NCBI GenBank assembly: GCA_028822065.1
Contig: JAPKEL010000001.1
Span: 1 to 64,000, forward strand
Direction: 5' to 3'
Length of the DNA stretch: 64,000 nucleotides
Source of the DNA: Woeseiaceae bacterium
GTDB taxonomy: Bacteria > Pseudomonadota > Gammaproteobacteria > Steroidobacterales > Woeseiaceae
In this document: positions 33,390 to 42,906 of the stretch, piece after piece
Layout of the letters: each line of letters starts with the position of its first letter
How positions within the stretch are numbered: position 1 is the first letter of the stretch
Position numbers and translations under genes: made by a program
The notes under the pieces: model-generated
What the model was told of the DNA's origin: nothing
Databases searched by the model: none
Seen by the model: only the letters and a program-made list of their open reading frames with translations

Positions 33390-34496
33390 ATGAGAACAAT
33401 TTTATATACCTATCTATTAATTTTTTCTATGGGATCTGCGGTAAGTCAGAATTCACTCCCTTTTGAAATTGAAAGAATTGCTAGTTTTAATGGTCCATGG
33501 GCCATGACTTTTTTGCCAGATGGAGATATTTTAGTTACTGAAAAATCAGGGCGTCTCTTAATGATGGATCATGATGGTAGCAACATGATTGAAGTTACAG
33601 GTGTTCCCTCTGTGGCATATGATGGTCAGGGTGGATTGGGCGATGTCACTCTTCATCCAGATTACGCGAAAAATAAAATGCTTTACTTGAGTTTTGCAGA
33701 AGCAGAGGAAGGTGATAAAGATAAAAAAGGTGCTGCTGTTATCAGGGCAAAATTAAATATAAAAAATAATACGGCCGAACTTTCTGAAGTAAAATATATC
33801 TGGAGGCAGATACCAAAAGTCACTGGAAGCGGTCATTATGGCCATCGAATAGAATTTTCAAGCGACGGTTTTTTGTATATTTCATCGGGTGATCGTCAGA
33901 AATTTGATCCAGCGCAAGATATGGCAATGAATTTGGGTAAGATTCTTCGTTTGTATGACGATGGAACAATTCCTGAGGATAACCCTTTTTTTGCAGATGG
34001 CGGAGTTGCCGCGCAGGTATGGTCTTTGGGTCATCGTAATCCATTGGGTTTTGATTTTGATGCCAATGGACAATTATGGGAAACAGAAATGGGGCCAAAA
34101 GGTGGAGATGAGTTGAATCGAGTAATAAAAGGGAAAAATTACGGTTACCCTCTCGTTTCAAATGGCAGACATTATAATATGGGAGAGATTCCAGATCATC
34201 ACACAAGACCTGAATTCGAAGCGCCTAAAGAATGGTGGACTCCAGTTATTTCTCCAAGTTCATTTGTGATCTATCACGGTGATTTATTTTCTGACTGGAA
34301 GGGCGATGGTTTTATATCAGGATTATCCTCAAAATCATTGGTGCATGTCAGATTTTCCGGATCATCGGCTGAAGAAATAGAGCGTTTTGATATGGGAAAA
34401 CGTATTCGTTCAGTTGAAGAGGGTCCTAATGGCGCCCTGTGGTTACTGGAGGACAAGAAAGGCGCTCGATTGTTAAAATTAACACCAAAGCCCTAA
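33390..34496 (+). CDS. PQQ-type soluble aldose (sugar) dehydrogenase-like protein
   Basis: 368 residues with a signal peptide and a six-bladed beta-propeller of the GSDH/YliI type. Landmarks are GPWAMTFLPDGDILVTEKSGRL, GGLGDVTLHPDY, ISSGDRQKF, WSLGHRNPLGFDFD and EMGPKGGDELN. Homologues oxidise aldose sugars in the periplasm using pyrroloquinoline quinone, or act as Asd-like dehydrogenases with cytochrome acceptors. The active-site His in GHYGHRIEF and Arg in HRNP are retained. No PQQ biosynthesis gene is in the window. It is in the same direction as RidA, 38 bases after it. Confidence 0.86.
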   Translation: MRTILYTYLLIFSMGSAVSQNSLPFEIERIASFNGPWAMTFLPDGDILVTEKSGRLLMMDHDGSNMIEVTGVPSVAYDGQGGLGDVTLHPDYAKNKMLYLSFAEAEEGDKDKKGAAVIRAKLNIKNNTAELSEVKYIWRQIPKVTGSGHYGHRIEFSSDGFLYISSGDRQKFDPAQDMAMNLGKILRLYDDGTIPEDNPFFADGGVAAQVWSLGHRNPLGFDFDANGQLWETEMGPKGGDELNRVIKGKNYGYPLVSNGRHYNMGEIPDHHTRPEFEAPKEWWTPVISPSSFVIYHGDLFSDWKGDGFISGLSSKSLVHVRFSGSSAEEIERFDMGKRIRSVEEGPNGALWLLEDKKGARLLKLTPKP

Positions 34497-34518
34497 CTAA
34501 GATAGGATCAATCATTAA

Positions 34519-35895
34519 ATGAACCATGCATTAAAAAAGAAAATGCTTTTAAGATCTTGCTTGATGTTGGGTTTTTTCTCTTATTCTTTAGTATTTGCTG
34601 AACATTCTGGAGATATAAGAGAGGTTTTGCCAGACCGAGTATCCAGTCAACGAATTGAGGCTGATATAAGAAAGTTAGTCAGTTTTGGTACGCGGCATAC
34701 TTTATCAGAAACCAGCTCAAATAAGAGAGGGATTGGTGCAGCTCGTCGATGGATCGAAAAAGAGTTTAATAAAATATCCACAGAGTGTGGAAATTGTCTC
34801 GAAATTATTCGAGTCAGTGATATTGTTTCTGGAGAAAATCGTGTGCCGCGAGCCACAGAAATTGTTAATATTCTTGCTATTCAAAGAGGCAGTATAGACC
34901 CATATCGAATGGTGATGATGAGCGGCGATATAGATTCTCGAGTAAGTGATCCATTGGATTATGTTTCGGACTCACCTGGTGCGAATGACAATGCCAGTGG
35001 CATGGCAGGGGTTCTTGAGGCAGCTAGGGTCTTATCCAGGTCAGAATTTCCCGGTACCATTATTTATGCTGGACTATCTGGTGAAGAACAAGGCTTATTT
35101 GGAGGAGAGATAGTGGCACGCCATGCCTTAGAAAATGGCTGGCAAATAAAAGCTGTTTTAAATAATGACATGATCGGTAATATTACTGGTATTGATGGAG
35201 TTACAGATAATTCATCAGCCAGAGTCTTTTCAGAAGGCACTCGTTATCTCGAAACTAAAGATGAAGCTTTGAAAAGACGTTATAGAGGCGGGGAAGTGGA
35301 TTCACCATCAAGAAATATTGCTCGTTATATAGATAAAATGGCTGATCAATTCATAACTAATCTTGATGTGATGATGATTTATCGTCTTGATCGTTTTGGT
35401 AGAGGTGGTCACCATCGCCCATTTAATGAGCTTGGCATTCCCGGCGTTAGAATTATGGAAACGCATGAACATTATCATCGTCAACATCAAGATATCAGAG
35501 TTGAAAATGGCATTGAATATGGCGATGTGATTAGTGGTGTGGATTTTGAGTATGCGAAAAAATTAACCTCATTAAATGCAGTTTCACTGGCCGGCATGGC
35601 ATCAGCACCACCATTTCCTTCTAATGTAGAGATCAAAGGAGCCGTAAGCGCCGATACCAGTCTTAAATGGACTCTCCCGGAAAGTGCTGTTGCAAAAAAC
35701 CTTAAAGGGTATAAGATTTATTGGCGACTCACTTCTAGCTCTCAATGGACTAATAGTCGGTATGTTGGTTTAGTGGATAATTACACATTAAAAAATGTTG
35801 TAATTGATAATTATTTATTTGGTGTAGCAAGTGTCTCTATTGATGGATACGAATCTCCAGTTGTATTTCCAGGAATAATGGGATCTTTTGATTGA
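34519..35895 (+). CDS. M28 family peptidase with C-terminal FN3-like domain
   Basis: 458 residues with a signal peptide. The core is M28-like: GANDNASG (Asp157), SGEEQGLFGG and NNDMIGN. The first zinc-ligand position, usually His in HxDS, is Asp here (SGDIDSR, Asp137). I believe this occurs in a recognised subgroup of exported M28 proteins, but it should be checked. A His-rich HEHYHRQHQD segment may supply the last ligand. The last 90 residues (PPFPSNVEIK to the end) look like a fibronectin type III domain. It is probably a periplasmic exopeptidase supplying amino acids to the carrier encoded next. Confidence 0.82.
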   Translation: MNHALKKKMLLRSCLMLGFFSYSLVFAEHSGDIREVLPDRVSSQRIEADIRKLVSFGTRHTLSETSSNKRGIGAARRWIEKEFNKISTECGNCLEIIRVSDIVSGENRVPRATEIVNILAIQRGSIDPYRMVMMSGDIDSRVSDPLDYVSDSPGANDNASGMAGVLEAARVLSRSEFPGTIIYAGLSGEEQGLFGGEIVARHALENGWQIKAVLNNDMIGNITGIDGVTDNSSARVFSEGTRYLETKDEALKRRYRGGEVDSPSRNIARYIDKMADQFITNLDVMMIYRLDRFGRGGHHRPFNELGIPGVRIMETHEHYHRQHQDIRVENGIEYGDVISGVDFEYAKKLTSLNAVSLAGMASAPPFPSNVEIKGAVSADTSLKWTLPESAVAKNLKGYKIYWRLTSSSQWTNSRYVGLVDNYTLKNVVIDNYLFGVASVSIDGYESPVVFPGIMGSFD

Positions 35896-35933
35896 AATTA
35901 AAATTTCTGAGAATGTATAAATGAGAAAAATTA

Positions 35934-37382
35934 ATGAGTGAACCACGCGAAGCTTCTTTAGTAGATTCATTGCTACCAATTCTCTCTCTTGTGATTATGC
36001 TGGGGTTTTCAGTATTTCTTTTCGGATCTGACTCATCATATGGACCAAATCAAATTGCTCTAATTATTGGTGCGTCTATTGCAAGTATTGTAGCTATTAA
36101 AAATGGCCACAGATGGCAAAATATACTGGAATCTATTGTTGCTAGTATCAGTACTGCGATGGGCGCTCTATTGATTTTTCTTTGTGTAGGCGCCTTGATT
36201 GGAACTTGGTTAATCTCAGGTACTGTTCCAACTCTTATTTTTTATGGTCTTGAATTACTTAATCCAAAGATATTTTATCCCGCAGCATGTCTTATTTGTG
36301 CAATTGCCGCTTTGGCTACCGGAAGCTCATGGACCGTTGCAGGGACTTTAGGTGTGGCATTGATAGCGGTCTCGATCGGCTTGAATTTATCGCCAGCTAT
36401 TGCGGCAGGCGCTATAATATCAGGAGCTTATTTTGGCGATAAAATGTCTCCACTTTCAGATACCACCAATTTGGCTCCTGCAGTTACCGGCACTGATTTA
36501 TTTACACATATAAAGCACATGGTCTGGACAACAACACCATCATTTTTGTTGGCGTTAATGATTTTTATGATATTAGGTTTTGGGGTGAATTCAGATATAG
36601 AAGATTCCACAATAACTTTACTCACTGAGACATTGGATGCCACTTTTAATATTACTTTGTTAGCATTAGTTCCGTTATTGGTAGTTTTTCTCATGGCTAT
36701 GCGAAAGATTCCAGCATTACCTACGATTTTATTCGGCGCCATATTGGGTGGGATAATGGCATTTTTTCTTCAGCCACAAGCGGTGATGATTTTTGCAGAT
36801 TCGTATGATTTGCCTCCGTCTTTATCTCTCATTAAGGGTATTTGGCTTGCTTTGGCAACCGGTTATACTTCAGCTACAGGTGTTCCAGAGATTGATAGTT
36901 TGCTTTCACGTGGCGGCATGGAATCTATGCTTAATACGATGTGGCTTGTCATTAGTGCAATGTCATTTGGCGCTGTCCTTGAGCATGCCGGCATGTTGAA
37001 AAGAATAATCAGCTCAGCTCTTAAGGCGGCGAAATCAACCGGTTCATTGATTATGACCGTGGTCCTAAGTTGTATCAGCATCAATATAGTATGTGCTGAT
37101 CAGTATATTTCGATTGTTTTGTCAGGAAAAATGTTCAAGGCTGAATTCAAAAAACGTAATCTTGACCCGAAGAATCTTTCAAGGGTAATTGAGGATTCTG
37201 GAACATTAACTTCTCCTTTAGTGCCTTGGAATACTTGTGGTGCTTATATGTCGGCTACCCTTGGCGTACCAACCCTTACTTATTTGCCGTATGTCTTTTT
37301 TAATTTAATCAATCCAGTTATTTCAATGATTTATGGGTTTACAGGTTTTACTATTGAAAAACTGGATAAGAATAAAGGATAA
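35934..37382 (+). CDS. nhaC: NhaC-family Na+/H+ antiporter (third)
   Basis: 482 residues, about 12 helices, and the closest of the three in this window to classical NhaC. It has ATGSSWTVAGTLGVALIAVS, YFGDKMSPLSDTTNLAP (the family hallmark) and DSGTLTSPLVPWNTCGAYM near the C-terminus. It is expected to extrude Na+ for H+ in the inner membrane, although amino-acid transport cannot be excluded. It lies 38 bases after the M28 peptidase in the same direction. Confidence 0.9.
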   Translation: MSEPREASLVDSLLPILSLVIMLGFSVFLFGSDSSYGPNQIALIIGASIASIVAIKNGHRWQNILESIVASISTAMGALLIFLCVGALIGTWLISGTVPTLIFYGLELLNPKIFYPAACLICAIAALATGSSWTVAGTLGVALIAVSIGLNLSPAIAAGAIISGAYFGDKMSPLSDTTNLAPAVTGTDLFTHIKHMVWTTTPSFLLALMIFMILGFGVNSDIEDSTITLLTETLDATFNITLLALVPLLVVFLMAMRKIPALPTILFGAILGGIMAFFLQPQAVMIFADSYDLPPSLSLIKGIWLALATGYTSATGVPEIDSLLSRGGMESMLNTMWLVISAMSFGAVLEHAGMLKRIISSALKAAKSTGSLIMTVVLSCISINIVCADQYISIVLSGKMFKAEFKKRNLDPKNLSRVIEDSGTLTSPLVPWNTCGAYMSATLGVPTLTYLPYVFFNLINPVISMIYGFTGFTIEKLDKNKG

Positions 37383-37391
37383 ACCTTTTTT
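37374..37391 (+). terminator. Weak intrinsic terminator after nhaC
   Basis: AAAGG/CCTTT forms a 5-bp stem with a five-base loop containing most of the nhaC stop codon, and ends in six consecutive T residues (37386-37391). The short stem makes it a weak candidate. It is placed well at the end of the 30.7-37.4 kb plus-strand run. Confidence 0.35.
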
Positions 37392-37483
37392 AGATTTATA
37401 TTTTTATTTGAACGATTAGGTTTGTCACAAAACTTTACAATTAATAAGTACGTTCATTCCTTAATTTTCGATTAAGATACATT

Positions 37484-38062
37484 ATGACAAAAAATAATAA
37501 TTTGTCGGTGATGTTGATTCTAATGAGTTGGGCATCAAATTGTTTAGCGGGCGGCGGTGTTTTATTGTCTGATGACAGCTGCATTATGACCATTGGATTT
37601 TATGAGGCTCATTTCACTGCTTACCAACCAGATTCATCCGGCGATAAACAATTTTGTGAGGATCTTGAAGAAATGGGTAATACTATTTTTGTTTTGGATT
37701 ATTTGCATAAAAGTTTAAGTGAGGTGCCCGTAGATTTTCGCATTATTAAGAATGTGACCAACAAAGGTGAGTTTGTCCAAATGGGTGACATAATGGAAAT
37801 TCAAGATCTTGATCGTTTTACGGTTTTTTATCAGGAGCCAATTATTAAAACTAACGCATCCTATACAGTGAGTCATGATTTCATAGAGAAAGGTGAGTAT
37901 GTAGGCATTGTCACGGCTGGCCATCCGACTAACAATAATATCTATTCATCAGTTTTTCCATTTAGTGTTGGGGCAAGTGATTTGTCATGGTCAATTATCG
38001 TCTTTTTGGGACTTATTCTGATATTTGGTGCTTATTTATTTCGCATGACGCGATCGGAATAG
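37484..38062 (+). CDS. Membrane-anchored periplasmic protein of the copper-oxidase operon (unknown family)
   Basis: 192 residues: a signal peptide (residues 1-22), a glycine-rich AGGGVLLSDDSC start, a beta-rich periplasmic domain with two early Cys (CIMTIGF, FCEDLEE), and a C-terminal membrane helix (SWSIIVFLGLILIFGAYLF) with a short basic tail. The single-pass, periplasm-facing topology matches the two copper proteins encoded directly after it. I do not recognise the family. An accessory or assembly subunit of the oxidase is the likeliest role. Confidence 0.75.
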   Translation: MTKNNNLSVMLILMSWASNCLAGGGVLLSDDSCIMTIGFYEAHFTAYQPDSSGDKQFCEDLEEMGNTIFVLDYLHKSLSEVPVDFRIIKNVTNKGEFVQMGDIMEIQDLDRFTVFYQEPIIKTNASYTVSHDFIEKGEYVGIVTAGHPTNNNIYSSVFPFSVGASDLSWSIIVFLGLILIFGAYLFRMTRSE

Positions 38063-38066
38063 ATTG

Positions 38067-39758
38067 ATGCAAATAAAAAACCTCAAAAAACATTACCTAT
38101 TATTGTTTGTAACGCTGCTTGCTATGTTTTTGGTGTACCCATCTCAATGGTATCCTTTTGATATGCGTTTGACGCTTACTTCATGGTTTGGTGCGGAAAA
38201 TTATCGAGCTTTACCGCAATCAACAATCACTCCAAATTCACAGTCTGAATTGGCGTGCCCTAATGATCCTTCGGGTTGGCGTGCTTCGCAAATTATCGAT
38301 GGAGTTAGTATTGAAGAATCGTTACCTTGTTTAGCGGACAATCCATATGGTGTGGCAGCATTTGTATTGGGTACGAATAATGTTAGTAAAGAAACATTAC
38401 AACGCAGTGGATTAACCTCAGATGCAATTGTAAAAGGCAGAGATCTTGATGGTGATGGTGATCCTGATGAGATTCATATTCGCCTTGAAGTTGCCGAGCT
38501 TAATGGCAGTTCTCCAATTTCCAAAAGACCCGTTACAACTTATGATATCGCTCCAGGTATACAACCTGGAATATGGGTATTCGCTCCAAAGTTAATTGGT
38601 ATGGCTGTTGAAAATTTTGAGACGCAAGAAGCCAGATACTCATTAAAGCTCCCTTCACCAGCAATTCGTGTTGAGCAAGGAGATGTCGTTAAAATTACCC
38701 TTGAGAATACACATTACATGCCTCATACATTGCATCTACATGGCGCAGATCACGGCTTCATCGATAATACAGGGGAAGGCAATGACGGTGTCCCTTTGAC
38801 AAGTGAATTACCTATTCTTCCTGGACAATCTCGAACTTATAATCTAACACCGAGAAAGGCTGGAACAATGTTTTATCACTGCCATGTTCAGCCGCATGTA
38901 CATGTTCAAATGGGTTTGCAAGGCTTATTCATAATAGAAGAAAATAGACCAAATAATAATCTACAGACAATGAACTTAGGGGCAGGTAAAGTCAGAGCTC
39001 CTTCGCAATCCTTAAAAGAATCATACGATAGTGAATATGATTTACATTATCTTGATCTTGATAAAGAACTTGGAGCTAGAATCCAAGATAATAATGATCC
39101 AAGATTGATTACACAATCCATGCATCGTGATTACGATATCACCGATGCGAATGTTGATTTTTTTACTTTAAATGGACGTTCTTTTCCTTATACATTTAGA
39201 GAGTCTTTGATTGTTTCTCGTGAAGGTGAAAAGGCAAAATTACGTGTCGTAAATGGAGGTAGTAAAGGAATTGCATTGCATACTCATGGGCATAAATTTA
39301 CTGTTATTGAAAGAGATGGTGTTAAGTTACCTAAATCCAACCAAACTCCACAGGATGTGCTTTGGATGGCTACATCACAGCGTTATGACTTGGATCTTTC
39401 TTTTATAAATGACGGCACTCGGACTTATGGGCCTGGCATTTGGTTGTATCACGATCATCAAAATAAGGGCACGACAACCGATGGTATTGGTCCTGGAGGT
39501 AATATAAGTGCCATAGTTGATAAAGAATACCTAGATGAATCAGGTTGGCCAATGACACGTGGGGTTGGGTATAGTCAATATTTTAGCGCTGATTATTATA
39601 AAAAGAAGATTCCAATTTGGGAGAGTTATATCCCATCATTTTATGCTGAACCAGCAAAAGACAATATTTTATTGTTTAGGATTCTCTTACTGATGCTATT
39701 TTTTGGGAGCTTTCTAGCAATATTACGGTCTTTGTATACTCAAAGAAAAAAAGGATGA
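38067..39758 (+). CDS. Membrane-anchored multicopper oxidase
   Basis: 563 residues with a hydrophobic N-terminal segment and a C-terminal helix (about 533-552), so it is held in the inner membrane facing the periplasm. Copper motifs: HLHG (His223, His225), YHCHVQPHVHVQMG (His271, Cys272, His273, His277, Met282; type 1 plus type 2/3), HTHGH (His405, 407, 409) and YHDH (His462, Asp463, His464). Type 1 copper is thus in the first cupredoxin domain, while the second has Asp where Cys would be. It probably oxidises Cu(I) or another small reductant with O2. TTG 38064/ATG 38067 are adjacent; the ATG is preferred. Confidence 0.88.
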   Translation: MQIKNLKKHYLLLFVTLLAMFLVYPSQWYPFDMRLTLTSWFGAENYRALPQSTITPNSQSELACPNDPSGWRASQIIDGVSIEESLPCLADNPYGVAAFVLGTNNVSKETLQRSGLTSDAIVKGRDLDGDGDPDEIHIRLEVAELNGSSPISKRPVTTYDIAPGIQPGIWVFAPKLIGMAVENFETQEARYSLKLPSPAIRVEQGDVVKITLENTHYMPHTLHLHGADHGFIDNTGEGNDGVPLTSELPILPGQSRTYNLTPRKAGTMFYHCHVQPHVHVQMGLQGLFIIEENRPNNNLQTMNLGAGKVRAPSQSLKESYDSEYDLHYLDLDKELGARIQDNNDPRLITQSMHRDYDITDANVDFFTLNGRSFPYTFRESLIVSREGEKAKLRVVNGGSKGIALHTHGHKFTVIERDGVKLPKSNQTPQDVLWMATSQRYDLDLSFINDGTRTYGPGIWLYHDHQNKGTTTDGIGPGGNISAIVDKEYLDESGWPMTRGVGYSQYFSADYYKKKIPIWESYIPSFYAEPAKDNILLFRILLLMLFFGSFLAILRSLYTQRKKG

Positions 39759-40396
39759 TTATGATCAATCAGAAATTATGGGTGATCTTATTAAGTCTAA
39801 TTTTTATGCATCAATCGCATGGATTGCAACATTCAATGAGTGAGGATTATGGCAGCATGGTTATGAGCAGTAATCACAATAATTTACCGTTGGGCTGCGA
39901 AAGAATCTCCGGCGAAGAGAATATTATTGTAAGTGCTGGGCAACGATATGCGAAAGATATTCCCGGAACAATTTATGGCATGAATCAGCATGAATGGGAT
40001 GTTGATCCTTGCACCAGAGTGACGGTCACATTTATCAATGAGGACGATGTCCGTCATCAATGGATGGTGCATGGCTTACCAAAATATTTATATCCCGCTG
40101 GAATGTTCTATATAGAAGCGATGGGGGGCAAAACCGCAACTGGAACATTTATTGTTCCAAGTGAGGATCGTAATTATCTAGTTCATTGTGATATGACTCA
40201 ACATATGGAAATGGGGATGCGAGGCCAACTCGTTGTGGGTGAAGGGAGCGGTGATTTATGGGCTGTTACTGGAATCACTGATCCTTTTTATCGGGCTTCT
40301 TACTTACCAGATAATTTAATTTATTTGTCCCTCGTGGTACTGTTTTTAGGATATTCTGTAACATCATGGCTTGTGCGCATGCGTCAGAAACGTTAA
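39755..40396 (+). CDS. Membrane-anchored cupredoxin (type 1 copper protein)
   Basis: 213 residues with a signal peptide, a plastocyanin/nitrosocyanin-like cupredoxin fold and a C-terminal membrane helix (LIYLSLVVLFLGYSV). Type 1 copper ligands are visible: His in DVRHQWMVHG, then Cys, His and Met in HCDMTQHMEMGM. The N-terminus is His/Met-rich (HQSHGLQHSMSEDYGSMVM), a common feature of copper-handling proteins. The start overlaps the oxidase stop as ATGA, so the two are translationally coupled. The cupredoxin probably exchanges electrons or copper with the oxidase. Confidence 0.87.
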   Translation: MIMINQKLWVILLSLIFMHQSHGLQHSMSEDYGSMVMSSNHNNLPLGCERISGEENIIVSAGQRYAKDIPGTIYGMNQHEWDVDPCTRVTVTFINEDDVRHQWMVHGLPKYLYPAGMFYIEAMGGKTATGTFIVPSEDRNYLVHCDMTQHMEMGMRGQLVVGEGSGDLWAVTGITDPFYRASYLPDNLIYLSLVVLFLGYSVTSWLVRMRQKR

Positions 40397-40432
40397 ATTT
40401 GAATTACTAAATTAAAATAAAGGCCAACGGCA

Positions 40433-41485
40433 ATGAAGCAAATTGAAAGTAAAAATTCTTCAATCCTTATCAGTTTAGCGGCCTTATTTGTTATTGTTTA
40501 TTCTTTGCAAGCAGCTGCGCCACTAATCATTCCTTTTTTATTAGCAATTTTTCTTGCTCTAATTACGTTAAGACCATTGTTTTGGCTGCAAAGTAAAAAA
40601 GTGCCCGCATTCCTCGCGGCTTTGATTATTGTGGCAGTTATAATGCTTCTCCTGTTGCTTATTGGCAGTGTATTGGGAACATCGATTGCAGAATTTACAG
40701 CTGCTTTACCAGAATACCAAGAAAGGTTGGATGTGATACTAGAGAGCCTAATGGGTGCTGCACCTAATTACTTATCAAGCAATCAAACTTCTCTTAATTT
40801 TAGTCAGCTTCTTGATCCAGGTTGGGCGATGAGTCTCGCGGCATCTCTATTGAATGCATTACGAGAGGTACTGACAAATGCGTTTTTGATCATGGTTACC
40901 ATGATTTTTATCTTACTGGAGGCTTCAGCCTTTGAAGTTAAATTACTTGCTGCTTTCAAGCGTAAACGTGATTCATTTGTGAGCCAAAAAATATTTGTGA
41001 CTAATTTAGGTCGTTATTTAGGAATTAAGACCATTATGAGCATTGCCACTGGTGCTTCTGTAGCTATAGCAACTTCATGGATTGGTCTTGATTTCCCCTT
41101 ATTATGGGGCATGTTTGCTTTTCTTTTGAACTATGTACCTACTATAGGTTCAATTATTGCAGCCGTGCCAGCGGTATTGATGGCGCTGGTTCAATTGGGA
41201 ATTGGTGATGCTGTTACTACAGCAATCGCATTTTTTACTATCAATCTTGTATACGGAAATATTATTGAACCTAGATTGCTCGGTTATGGGGTTGGATTGT
41301 CCCCTTTAATTGTCTTTATTAGTTTATTTTTCTGGGGTTGGGTTTTCGGTCCGGTGGGTATGATTCTGTCTGTACCATTAACCATGGCATTAAAAATGGC
41401 CCTAGAGAGTGATGAACAAACTCAGTGGTTAGCAATAATTATGGGCTCAGAAGACGATGCTCAGCATGAGATCGGTACGAAATAA
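40433..41485 (+). CDS. AI-2E family transporter (PerM-like)
   Basis: A 350-residue inner-membrane protein with the seven-to-eight-helix layout of the AI-2E/PerM (TqsA) family. The N-terminal APLIIPFLLAIFLA pair, a periplasmic segment rich in Leu and Asn, LRYLG-like GRYLGIKTIMSIATG, NYVPTIGSIIAAVPAVLMAL and NIIEPRLLGYGVGLSPLIV are all characteristic. Some members export autoinducer-2, others act as Na+/H+ antiporters, so the function is not resolved. It lies 36 bases after the cupredoxin gene and may share its transcript. Confidence 0.9.
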   Translation: MKQIESKNSSILISLAALFVIVYSLQAAAPLIIPFLLAIFLALITLRPLFWLQSKKVPAFLAALIIVAVIMLLLLLIGSVLGTSIAEFTAALPEYQERLDVILESLMGAAPNYLSSNQTSLNFSQLLDPGWAMSLAASLLNALREVLTNAFLIMVTMIFILLEASAFEVKLLAAFKRKRDSFVSQKIFVTNLGRYLGIKTIMSIATGASVAIATSWIGLDFPLLWGMFAFLLNYVPTIGSIIAAVPAVLMALVQLGIGDAVTTAIAFFTINLVYGNIIEPRLLGYGVGLSPLIVFISLFFWGWVFGPVGMILSVPLTMALKMALESDEQTQWLAIIMGSEDDAQHEIGTK

Positions 41486-41499
41486 TTATCACGGCTTAA

Positions 41500-42738
41500 C
41501 TACCCCAATAATTTTCTAGATTTGTTGATTGCTCTTACCACACGGTCAACATGATCGAGTGTGTTATATATGTGAGGCGAAAGTCTAAGGCCACCAGTAC
41601 CCGCTAGAATAACACCTCCATCCTTAAGAACATTATCGAGTAGTTGACGTCTATTCTCTTGAGGTGCTTTTAGAATAATAACATTGCTGGTGAAATTAGA
41701 ATGATGTGAGGAGACAAAATTTACATCGATATCTATCAATGATTGTCGAAGATGATTGGCAATTTTTGTGGCTCTTTTTTCAATACCCAAAGGGGTGATT
41801 GAGGCATGAAAATTAACTGTTTCAGAAAGTGCGGCAAGTGCGGCATCATTTCGCTGACCAAATGCTTCAAATTTTCTCGCGCCCTTAGCATTGGTTTCAG
41901 CAGAATTACCCCAACCGATACTGACGATTCCCGGCCAGATACGATTTATATTTTCCTGGCGCACAACTAATAAGCCTATTTCTCTTGGCCCCATATACCA
42001 TTTATGAGAACTCCCACTAAAAGAATCACACCCTATCGCATCAAGGTCTACATCCATTAGACCCCAAGTCTGAGCGCCATCCACATGAATGTGTACTTGT
42101 CCGTGCCTAGCTTTTATTGCTTGACATATTTCTTGTGCGGGCAGTCGAAATCCAGTGATATTTGAAATATGAGTAAAGGAGACTACCTTGGTTTTTGGGG
42201 TAATTTGCTCGAGAAATAAATCCACCACCTTATCGATATCTTGAGTGTTAACCGGAACATTAATATGTTTGATTTTGCAGTTACTGCGTTTTGCCCTTAC
42301 GGACCATGAAACATTATTGGAAGGATGATTTTGATTCCATAGTAAAATTTCATCATCAGCTTGAAGTGATATACCTTGTGCCACAATATTGTTGGCTTCG
42401 GAAGTATTGCGAACAATAGCGACATCATCAGGACTTATATTGAGTTGTTTTCCAATTCCATTTCGGGCAACTTCTTTAATCGCCATGATACGCGTTCTAT
42501 TCTGACCGCTCATGTCAAAATCTAAATCATCGCTAAAAGAATCTATTGATTTATTGATGGCAGTTGGCATCGGGCATAAATTAGCTGCATTCATAGGTAC
42601 TTTATTATCAGAGAACCCAAAGGCTTTTTCTGGAGAAATACTTGTTATGTCTGCGGCAGCAATTTTGTATCCAATAAGACTCCCTGCTAGTGGAGCAGCA
42701 CTTATGGCTTTGATAAAGTGTCGACGCTTGATGTCCAT
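41500..42738 (-). CDS. Tat-exported class V aminotransferase-like PLP enzyme
   Basis: 412 residues. A twin-arginine leader (DIKRRHFIKAISAAPLAGS) is followed by a class V (cysteine desulfurase/isopenicillin N epimerase-like) fold: VRNTSEANN, LLWNQNHPSNN, HISNITG, HVDGAQTWG, the PLP-binding Lys246 in SGSSHKWYMGP, and GGLRLSPHIYN near the end. Members of this exported subgroup are often annotated as isopenicillin N epimerase-like, but the reaction is unknown. Together with the HisC-like and RidA proteins it points to PLP chemistry in the periplasm. Confidence 0.86.
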   Translation of the reverse strand: MDIKRRHFIKAISAAPLAGSLIGYKIAAADITSISPEKAFGFSDNKVPMNAANLCPMPTAINKSIDSFSDDLDFDMSGQNRTRIMAIKEVARNGIGKQLNISPDDVAIVRNTSEANNIVAQGISLQADDEILLWNQNHPSNNVSWSVRAKRSNCKIKHINVPVNTQDIDKVVDLFLEQITPKTKVVSFTHISNITGFRLPAQEICQAIKARHGQVHIHVDGAQTWGLMDVDLDAIGCDSFSGSSHKWYMGPREIGLLVVRQENINRIWPGIVSIGWGNSAETNAKGARKFEAFGQRNDAALAALSETVNFHASITPLGIEKRATKIANHLRQSLIDIDVNFVSSHHSNFTSNVIILKAPQENRRQLLDNVLKDGGVILAGTGGLRLSPHIYNTLDHVDRVVRAINKSRKLLG

Positions 42739-42906
42739 TGTGAATCCTTCAGGTAATTATAGTTTTAAATTAGGTATTTATCTTTTAATAAAAACATAAT
42801 ATTTTTTTTCAGTCAAAGTGAAATATCCATCAACTCATGTCCATGGTATCGTATTACAAAATAAAAAATTACGTATTTATTAAATTTTTTAATTGGAGTA
42901 TTAGAA

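Noticed and set aside
33820-34206. 128-codon antisense frame inside the sugar dehydrogenase gene
   Set aside because: It is the shadow of a well-supported gene, with low-complexity His/Leu composition and no motif or start signal.
36428-36742. 104-codon antisense frame inside the third NhaC gene
   Set aside because: It mirrors the membrane-protein codons on the other strand; no ribosome-binding site or recognisable domain.
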